A stretch of DNA of 6,701 bases from an uncultured Bryobacterales bacterium (GTDB taxonomy: Bacteria; Acidobacteriota; Terriglobia; Bryobacterales; Bryobacteraceae). Positions 1 through 4,885 of this stretch are shown here, piece by piece; the stretch's first letter is position 1, and each line of letters opens with the position of its first letter. A program made the translations under genes and the position numbers. Below the pieces are notes generated by a model. The model was given only the letters and a program-made list of their open reading frames with translations. It had not been told where the DNA came from and searched no databases. The stretch spans positions 7,344 to 14,044 of the forward strand of contig CALMAV010000125.1 of the NCBI GenBank assembly GCA_937859895.1, given 5' to 3'.

Positions 1-315
1 TTCATCCGCATCCTGAAAGAACCAAAGTCAGCGCTGGTGAAGCAATATACCGCGTTGCTCGAGACCGAAGGTATCAAGCTCAGCTTTGCGGATGACGCCA
101 TCATCGAGATTGCCAGGATTGCTGCCCAGGTAAATGAGAACGCCGAAAACATTGGGGCGCGCCGGCTTCATACGATCATGGAGAAGCTGCTGGAAGAGAT
201 CTCCTTCGAAGGCCCTGATCTAAAGAAGAAGACGGTGAGGATCGACGCCGTGTATGTGCGCAAGATGCTGGCTGAAATTGTAAAGGATCAGGACCTGAGC
301 AGGTACATCTTGTAG
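1..315 (+). CDS. hslU: HslU, ATPase subunit of the HslUV protease (C-terminal part, 5' truncated)
   Basis: This is the last 104 codons of an open frame that runs in from the left edge, read in frame 1 to the TAG at 313-315. HslU is the AAA+ unfoldase that feeds substrates into the HslV peptidase in the cytoplasm. The visible part is the C-terminal small AAA+ domain. The stretch IGARRLHTIMEKLLEEISFE, about residues 51-70 of the fragment, carries the sensor-2 arginines. The last residues, LSRYIL, are the typical HslU tail, which in the family docks into HslV and activates it. The gene is cut only by the window edge and shows no internal damage. The GTG at 37 is an internal valine codon and not a start, because good HslU homology lies upstream of it. 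hslV would be expected upstream, outside the window. The stop overlaps the next start by one base (TAGTG), which suggests translational coupling. Confidence 0.95.
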   Translation, partial: FIRILKEPKSALVKQYTALLETEGIKLSFADDAIIEIARIAAQVNENAENIGARRLHTIMEKLLEEISFEGPDLKKKTVRIDAVYVRKMLAEIVKDQDLSRYIL

Positions 316-1313
316 TGCGTCCGGCTTTTCTGGCGACAGTTGGGGCTTTGCTGTGCAGCTTGGGATGTGGCTATATCGGCCCTGTAGTCCCGCCCTCGCC
401 GCTAATTCCGGCACCGGTCCTCAACCTTACAGTGGTTGAGCGCGGCGACAAGTTAGTAACTTCATTCGACACACCGGCCTTCACCACTGATGCACTAGGC
501 ATTAAGCACTTCTCAGACATCGATTTGCGGATGGGTCCGGATGTCCGACCATTCGACTTCGACCGCTGGACCGAAACGGCCCGGCGTTATGAAGTACCAC
601 TACCACCAGAAGGCAAAGCGGATAATCCCAAGAAAGTGGCAATTGAAAGATCGATTCCAGTCTCTGAATGGCAGGGGAAAACTATCACTGTTGCGGTGAG
701 AACTTCAGTGAAGGGTGAGGGGCACTTTTCGCAATGGTCGAACCGCATCGTGCTGGAAGTTGCGCCGCCACTGCATCCACCGCAGGTCTCAGCGGAAGCA
801 ACAGCGAAAGGCTATCGGTTAACCTGGGCCGCGGAACGGCCGGGGTTGCACTGGGAGATCTCGCGCACTTCCCCGGCTGACAAAAAGCCCTTAGACATCG
901 GCACGGCCGAAAAACCCGAGTACATCGACGGCACCGCGCAATGGGACACACCGTATGAGTACACGGTGGTTGCACAGCAGGGCCCAAACGCCGAGAGTTT
1001 GCCGTCCAAGCCGGTTGACGCAAACCATCCTGATACGTTTTCGCCTTCGATTCCGACCGAGATCAATGCGCTAGCTGGACCGGATTCGGTAGAAGTAAGC
1101 TGGACGCGCAGCCCGGAACCGGATCTGAAGGGCTACCTGGTTTATCGCTCAGTGGATGGGGGGCCGTTCACTGCCGTTAGCGGCGTCCTTTCGCTGCCCA
1201 CCTTTAGTGACCGGAAAGTTGAGCACTCCCGAACTTACCGGTATGCAATTAGCTCGATTGATACTAAAAACAACGAGAGCGATAAGTCAGAACCTGTCGC
1301 GGTAGCATTTTGA
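315..1313 (+). CDS. Predicted lipoprotein with fibronectin type III-like domains
   Basis: A 332-residue protein that starts with GTG, overlapping the hslU stop by one base. Residues 1-18 look like a lipoprotein signal peptide: Arg2, a hydrophobic stretch, then S-L-G-C with Cys18 as the probable lipidated residue. The -3 position is Ser rather than the usual Leu, so the lipobox is imperfect. GCGYIGPVVPP follows, which resembles the GCGxKGPL start of small outer-membrane lipoproteins such as LptM/YifL. The rest is beta-rich. Residues about 33-150 look like a divergent immunoglobulin/FN3 fold. Residues about 153-238 and 244-332 look like two FN3 domains, the last with the typical PDLKGYLVYRS and YRYAISSIDTKNNES strands. 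No catalytic motif is visible. It probably sits on the periplasmic or outer face of a membrane and makes protein contacts. Its function is unknown. Proximity to the Mla-type genes downstream is suggestive only, since a possible promoter lies between them. Confidence 0.85.
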   Translation: MRPAFLATVGALLCSLGCGYIGPVVPPSPLIPAPVLNLTVVERGDKLVTSFDTPAFTTDALGIKHFSDIDLRMGPDVRPFDFDRWTETARRYEVPLPPEGKADNPKKVAIERSIPVSEWQGKTITVAVRTSVKGEGHFSQWSNRIVLEVAPPLHPPQVSAEATAKGYRLTWAAERPGLHWEISRTSPADKKPLDIGTAEKPEYIDGTAQWDTPYEYTVVAQQGPNAESLPSKPVDANHPDTFSPSIPTEINALAGPDSVEVSWTRSPEPDLKGYLVYRSVDGGPFTAVSGVLSLPTFSDRKVEHSRTYRYAISSIDTKNNESDKSEPVAVAF

Positions 1314-1314
1314 G

Positions 1315-1342
1315 TTAGCCAACTAATGCGGGAGCCTATAAG
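1315..1342 (+). promoter_or_regulatory. Possible sigma70-type promoter upstream of mlaE
   Basis: The 89-bp gap between the lipoprotein gene and mlaE is the only real intergenic space in the plus-strand run. It holds TATAAG at 1337-1342, which matches the -10 consensus at five of six positions. TTAGCC lies 16 bp upstream at 1315-1320 and matches the -35 consensus at only three. This would start transcription near 1349, leaving a leader of about 55 bases before the mlaE TTG. The -35 box is poor, so this is a weak call. The block may instead be read through from hslU. Confidence 0.25.
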
Positions 1343-1390
1343 ATCGGCTGACATGGTAGCATCAAGCGAGATGAAGGCTAAGCCGGACCA

Positions 1391-1395
1391 GGGAG
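1391..1395 (+). promoter_or_regulatory. Ribosome binding site for mlaE that supports a TTG start
   Basis: GGGAG lies 7 bases before the TTG at 1403. An in-frame TAA at 1379-1381 rules out any start further upstream except within this 20-base stretch, which has no ATG or GTG in frame. The next in-frame ATG is at 1502, which would remove the conserved N-terminal helix. The site therefore supports TTG as the start codon. Confidence 0.55.
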
Positions 1396-1402
1396 CGGTT
1401 AT

Positions 1403-2161
1403 TTGGCTCGCTTTCTGACGACTTGGATCAGCAGCTTTCAAGATTTTATCCTTCTTGCCGGCCGTGCCTTTCTGAATATCATCAGGAAGCCGCACTACTA
1501 CATGGACGTCCTGTTGCAAATGGATGGCATTGGCTTTGGCAGCGTCCCCATTGTTGTACTAACAGGCTTTTTTAGCGGCGCAATTATCGCGTTGCAGATG
1601 TCACGGGCACTCAATACTTACGGTGCGAGCAGTCAGGTGGGCTCAATTGTCGCATTGACTTTAGTTCGCGAGCTGGGCCCCGTGCTGACCGCACTCCTGG
1701 TAGCAGGTCGAAATGCATCGGGGATTGCCAGCGAACTTGGCTCAATGAAAGTAAGTGAGCAGATCGATGCTATGCGTGCCTTAGGGACTGATCCTATTCA
1801 GAAACTGGTGACCCCACGTCTAATTGCGACGGCCCTCATGCTGCCGCTGCTTACTGTTGTTGCGGATGCAATCGGACTCATTGGTGCTTATCTGGTAGCA
1901 GTGCCGCTATTGCATGTCATTAGCGCAGGCACTTACTGGACAACTTCCTGGCGTGCGCTGGTAGTGAACGATCTCGCTCAGGGATTAATGAAGCCCTTTT
2001 TGTTCGGCATTCTCATTTCCTTAATCGGCTGCTTCTACGGGCTGCGTACGTCCGGCGGCACCCAGGGCGTAGGACTTGCTACTACACAGGCCGTTGTAAG
2101 TGCATCTATCTGGATCTTCTTCGTCACTTTTCTAATTGACAAGATCTTTGTGAACTTGTAG
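1403..2161 (+). CDS. mlaE: MlaE-family ABC transporter permease (MCE/Mla lipid transport)
   Basis: A 252-residue integral membrane protein of the MlaE/YrbE family, of normal family length. An N-terminal amphipathic segment (about 1-45) precedes several hydrophobic segments, roughly 48-66, 84-102, 142-170, 196-212 and 231-248. The family core is clear: ELGPVLTALLVAGR at 90-103 followed by SELGSMKVSEQIDAMRALG, where EQIDAM (119-124) is the conserved cytoplasmic motif that contacts the ATPase. In known systems two MlaE subunits form the transmembrane core, with two MlaF below and an MlaD hexamer above on the periplasmic side, moving phospholipids between inner and outer membranes. The start is TTG, set by the GGGAG site at 1391 and an in-frame stop at 1379. 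mlaF follows after 6 bp. The family is certain. The transport direction and exact lipid are not readable from the sequence. Confidence 0.95.
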   Translation: MARFLTTWISSFQDFILLAGRAFLNIIRKPHYYMDVLLQMDGIGFGSVPIVVLTGFFSGAIIALQMSRALNTYGASSQVGSIVALTLVRELGPVLTALLVAGRNASGIASELGSMKVSEQIDAMRALGTDPIQKLVTPRLIATALMLPLLTVVADAIGLIGAYLVAVPLLHVISAGTYWTTSWRALVVNDLAQGLMKPFLFGILISLIGCFYGLRTSGGTQGVGLATTQAVVSASIWIFFVTFLIDKIFVNL

Positions 2162-2167
2162 CAACGT

Positions 2168-3037
2168 ATGGCTGACGACTCTAAACCGTTACTCGAGTTC
2201 AAGGAAGTGAGTCTGCGCTTCGGTGAGAAGTGGGCGCTGAAGAAGATTTCTTTAACCTTAAACCCCGGTGAAACACGCATCATTTTCGGCGCTGCCGGAA
2301 GCGGCAAGACAACGCTGTTGAAAGCAGTCATCGGTTTAGTAGAAGTGGACGAGGGCGAAATACGGCTGTTCGGCAAGAACATTGCTCACATGGATGAGCA
2401 CGAGCTGTACGGATTGCGCGCACGGGCGGGCTTCCTGTTTCAGGAAGGCGGATTATTCGATTCTCTTACGATTGGAGAGAATGTGGAGTATCCTCTGCTG
2501 AATCAGCAGAGCTCAGGGTCCACATCGGCGAGCGATGGGCCGGATAAGAGTAGTGAAACTGGCAGTGAGCAACGGGCCAAGAACACTTTGCGATTTGTCG
2601 AGCTCGAGCACACATTCAATCAGTTTCCAGCCGAAGTCTCGGGCGGAATGCGGCGTCGGGTAGGCATTGCTCGCGCCATTGTCACAGAACCGCCACTAGT
2701 GCTGTACGACTCGCCAACGGCCGGGCTGGACCCGATTACGGCAAACACAATCATGGCGTTGGTTGCTAAGGAACGAGACACCCGAAACAGCGCATCTCTG
2801 ATAGTTACTCATCGTTATCAAGACGGCGAACTAATGTCTAAGTTCCGGTACGATGCCGAGCGGGAAGAGTTGCAACCAGTTGACCCGCAGGATGAGACCA
2901 GAGCCGATTGTCGAACAAAGTTTATTGTGATGAAAGACGGAGAGATTGTGTTTTTTGGAACACGACCGGAACTGGAATCATCCGACGATGACTACGTGAA
3001 GAAATTCATTCCGAAAGAAGAGTCGCATGCCGTCTAA
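2168..3037 (+). CDS. mlaF: MlaF-family ABC transporter ATPase with altered Walker B
   Basis: A 289-residue ABC ATPase, the energy-coupling subunit of the MlaE-MlaF-MlaD complex on the cytoplasmic side of the inner membrane. Motifs in order: Walker A GAAGSGKT (41-48), Q-loop Gln92 in FLFQEGGLFDSLT, signature VSGGM (157-161) followed by RRRVGIARA, Walker B LVLYD (177-181), D-loop AGLD (185-188) and H-loop His215 in IVTHR. The residue after the Walker B aspartate, normally the catalytic Glu, is Ser182 (TCG at 2711-2713). All other motifs are intact. Two regions look inserted relative to compact MlaF proteins: a Ser/Gly/Asp-rich stretch at about 112-140 in the helical subdomain, and a charged stretch at about 226-250 after the H-loop. 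There is no good Shine-Dalgarno site before the ATG, which lies 6 bp after the mlaE stop, so coupled translation is likely. The 3' end overlaps mlaD by 11 bp. No MlaB (STAS) partner gene is visible. Confidence 0.94.
   Translation: MADDSKPLLEFKEVSLRFGEKWALKKISLTLNPGETRIIFGAAGSGKTTLLKAVIGLVEVDEGEIRLFGKNIAHMDEHELYGLRARAGFLFQEGGLFDSLTIGENVEYPLLNQQSSGSTSASDGPDKSSETGSEQRAKNTLRFVELEHTFNQFPAEVSGGMRRRVGIARAIVTEPPLVLYDSPTAGLDPITANTIMALVAKERDTRNSASLIVTHRYQDGELMSKFRYDAEREELQPVDPQDETRADCRTKFIVMKDGEIVFFGTRPELESSDDDYVKKFIPKEESHAV
3013..3022 (+). promoter_or_regulatory. Ribosome binding site for mlaD inside mlaF
   Basis: The purine run GAAAGAAGAG lies 4 bases before the ATG at 3027 and is inside the mlaF coding region. 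It supports the ATG that makes mlaD overlap mlaF by 11 bp. This start also gives a short charged N-terminus directly before the membrane anchor, as expected for the family. Confidence 0.5.
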
Positions 3038-4103
3038 GGAAAAGATCAACTTCGCGCAGTTGCGCGTGGGCATTCTGGCGATCGTTGCATTGTCGTGCCT
3101 AACCCTAATTATCTTCTTGCTCACGGGTAGCTCTAGCTGGTTCAAGAAACAGATTCCTCTACACATGTACACGTCCGATTCGGCGGGTCTCAATGCCGGC
3201 TCTCCCGTACGAATCAACGGCATTCAGGCCGGCACGGTCAAGGATGTCGTCCTTTCTGGCGATACAAACCCCCAGAAGATCATCCGGGTCGATTTTGTCG
3301 TGGATGGAGAAATGCAAAAGCAAATCCCGATTGATTCGATTGCTTCCATCTCTTCGGACAACTTGCTCGGCAGCACTAAATTCCTGCAAATCAATAAAGG
3401 GATTAAGCCGGATATCATCGCAAGTGATGCCGTGGTGAAGGCTGCGGATACCCGGCAATTTGACGCGTTAATTCAGCAAGGTTACGGCGTCCTAGACTCT
3501 TTGCAGGGCATTCTGGCCAAGGTACAGGACATTGTTGGCCAGGTGGAAGTAGGCAAGGGCACAATCGGCAAACTGCTCGTCGATGAATCCCTCTACAACA
3601 GCCTGCAGGCGACCGTAAATCAGGTGCAGTTGCTGACTACGAACTTGAATAGTAAGAAAGGCACAATTGGTGCTCTCATCAATGACAATGCGTTGTATGG
3701 ACAGATTCAGACTGTAGTGGGCCGGGTAGATCAGTTGACTAGCGAGTTGCAGGCGGGCAAAGGCACTGTTGGCTTACTGTTGAAGGACCCTAAAGTTTAC
3801 AACGATCTGGACACTTCGCTTACGCAGATCAATGGCATTGTCACTAAAATCAACAGTGGGCAAGGTACGGCTGGCCAGCTGATTAACGATGGCAAATTGG
3901 CGCAACAGTTGAACTCAGCAGTGGGCAAGTTAAACGTCACGTTAGACAAGGTAAACTCCGGCCAGGGCACAATTGGGCAACTACTTGTGAACCCGCAGTT
4001 GTATGAAAGCGCAAATGGCACGACGAGAGAACTACATGAGCTCCTACGTGACTTCCGGGCTAACCCCAAAAAGTTCCTTAGCATCAAGCTGAAGCTCTTC
4101 TAG
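3027..4103 (+). CDS. mlaD: MlaD-family MCE-domain protein with a long repeat tail
   Basis: A 358-residue MCE protein, about twice the length of E. coli MlaD (183 residues). A single membrane anchor lies at about 13-33 (LRVGILAIVALSCLTLIIF) and is followed by a periplasmic MCE domain at about 42-125. Typical MCE sequences are SAGLNAGSPVRINGIQAGTV (52-71) and DNLLGSTKFLQI (111-122); the latter covers the usual pore-loop region. In the family six copies form a ring with a central hydrophobic channel for lipid. Residues 176-345 are five repeats of exactly 34 residues, each with a (G/K)xGTxG turn and a helix. The C-terminus NPKKFLSIKLKLF is a conserved kind of ending in MCE proteins, so the gene is complete. 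The helical tail may extend the ring across the periplasm, which could explain the absence of a visible MlaC shuttle; that is inference. The gene overlaps mlaF by 11 bp, and a TTG start follows two bases after its stop. Confidence 0.94.
   Translation: MPSKEKINFAQLRVGILAIVALSCLTLIIFLLTGSSSWFKKQIPLHMYTSDSAGLNAGSPVRINGIQAGTVKDVVLSGDTNPQKIIRVDFVVDGEMQKQIPIDSIASISSDNLLGSTKFLQINKGIKPDIIASDAVVKAADTRQFDALIQQGYGVLDSLQGILAKVQDIVGQVEVGKGTIGKLLVDESLYNSLQATVNQVQLLTTNLNSKKGTIGALINDNALYGQIQTVVGRVDQLTSELQAGKGTVGLLLKDPKVYNDLDTSLTQINGIVTKINSGQGTAGQLINDGKLAQQLNSAVGKLNVTLDKVNSGQGTIGQLLVNPQLYESANGTTRELHELLRDFRANPKKFLSIKLKLF
3552..4061 (+). repeat. Five tandem 102-bp (34-codon) repeats in mlaD
   Basis: Units begin at 3552, 3654, 3756, 3858 and 3960, corresponding to residues 176, 210, 244, 278 and 312. 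They open with GKGTIG, KKGTIG, GKGTVG, GQGTAG and GQGTIG. The spacing is exactly 34 residues each time, with no insertion or deletion. The common pattern is GxGTIGxLLxDxxLYxxLxxxVxxVxxLxxxLNS, a turn plus a long amphipathic helix. DNA identity between units is low, so this is an old protein repeat, not a recent DNA duplication. Residues about 155-175 (VLDSLQGILAKVQDIVGQVEV in register) look like the helical half of a sixth, degenerate unit. Confidence 0.85.
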
Positions 4104-4105
4104 CA

Positions 4106-4885
4106 TTGAAGCGCCTGATCATCAACGCGGATGATTTTGGTTTCACGCGCGATGTGAACGCCGGCATCATAGAAGCGCATTCCAACGGCGTTCTTACCTC
4201 GACGACGCTGATGGCGAATGGCGACGCTTTTGAAGACGCAGTTAAACTAGCGCGACAGTACCCGAAGCTTGATGTTGGTTGCCACTTGGTTTTGGTGCAA
4301 GGGCGTTCCGTCATTGATGGAGAGCCGCTCGCGCAAACGCTCCGTGAGGTACTGGCAAGACTCGTTCAGAAGCGCCTGAATGCCTATCACGAACTCCGGG
4401 CGCAGATCGGGAGGATATTGGACGCGGGTATCCGGCCAACGCACCTGGATTCCCACAAACATACCCATATTGTGCCCGCCATCTTCGGTGTCGTTTTAAG
4501 ACTGGCGGAGGAATTCTCCATTCCTTACGTGCGCCTGCCTATGGATCGAACAACGCCGTACGCGGGTTGGGTGTGCGCCCGAGTAGACCCTCTGTACAGA
4601 AAGGCGGCGCGTCGGCGTAGAGTCTGCATGACCGATCACTTTCTCGGATATCGTCTCACTGGCACCTTAACCGAAGCTTCGCTCCTCCGTGCATTGCCGT
4701 ACCTAAAGGAGGGCACGACAGAATTCATGTGTCATCCGGGACTGCTGGGGCCTGAGTTACAGGGGGCGCCTACTCGGTTGAGGGAATCGCGCGTGCGCGA
4801 GTTGGAAGCACTCACCTCGCCTCGCGTGCGGATTGCTATGGACGCAGCAGAAGTCCGCTTGGCAACTTTTGGTACTGCGGATTAA
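4106..4885 (+). CDS. ChbG/HpnK (YdjC-like) family deacetylase
   Basis: A 259-residue protein of the YdjC/ChbG/HpnK family, metal-dependent deacetylases that remove acetyl groups from N-acetylated sugars (ChbG) or act in hopanoid biosynthesis (HpnK). The TTG start, two bases after the mlaD stop, is supported because MKRLIINADDFG matches the family N-terminus exactly at residue 1. Key residues by family analogy are Asp10/Asp11 in NADDFG, His60 in VGCHLVLVQG, the THLDSHKHTH block (112-121) with His117, and EFMCHPG (206-212). HLVLVQGRSV resembles the HpnK branch more than ChbG, but I would not assign the substrate. The segment after residue 70 runs directly into LAQTLREVLARLVQ and looks shorter than in many homologues, which have a longer loop there. 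There is no signal peptide, so it is probably cytoplasmic. Placement directly after mlaD suggests a lipid or glycolipid substrate. The 3' end overlaps the convergent amidohydrolase gene by 50 bp. Confidence 0.88.
   Translation: MKRLIINADDFGFTRDVNAGIIEAHSNGVLTSTTLMANGDAFEDAVKLARQYPKLDVGCHLVLVQGRSVIDGEPLAQTLREVLARLVQKRLNAYHELRAQIGRILDAGIRPTHLDSHKHTHIVPAIFGVVLRLAEEFSIPYVRLPMDRTTPYAGWVCARVDPLYRKAARRRRVCMTDHFLGYRLTGTLTEASLLRALPYLKEGTTEFMCHPGLLGPELQGAPTRLRESRVRELEALTSPRVRIAMDAAEVRLATFGTAD
4836..4885. other. 50-bp convergent 3' overlap of two coding regions
   Basis: The plus-strand deacetylase stops with TAA at 4883-4885, and the minus-strand amidohydrolase stops with TAG (CTA at 4836-4838). The last 16 codons of each gene therefore share DNA. 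There is no intergenic space for a bidirectional terminator, and I see no GC-rich hairpin with a T-run in or beside the overlap. Confidence 0.85.

Noticed and set aside
37..315. A 92-residue gene starting at the GTG at 37
   Set aside because: It is the interior of hslU. HslU homology continues upstream to the window edge in the same frame, so the GTG is a valine codon.
685..1066. Minus-strand open frames opposite the lipoprotein gene
   Set aside because: They have Arg/Cys/Pro-rich, low-complexity translations and no family resemblance. They are shadows of the plus-strand coding frame.
1313..1326. Possible hairpin terminator after the lipoprotein gene (AGTT/AACT or TTAG/CTAA)
   Set aside because: The stems are only 4 bp and AT-rich, with no T-run after them. 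This is too weak for an intrinsic terminator.
1353..1402. A frameshift joining the 1353 leader frame to mlaE
   Set aside because: MlaE has a normal length and a complete N-terminus from the TTG, with a ribosome binding site at the right distance, so no frameshift is needed.
3552..4061. CRISPR-like or recent tandem DNA repeat
   Set aside because: The 102-bp periodicity is in the protein. The DNA units differ widely and sit fully in frame within mlaD.
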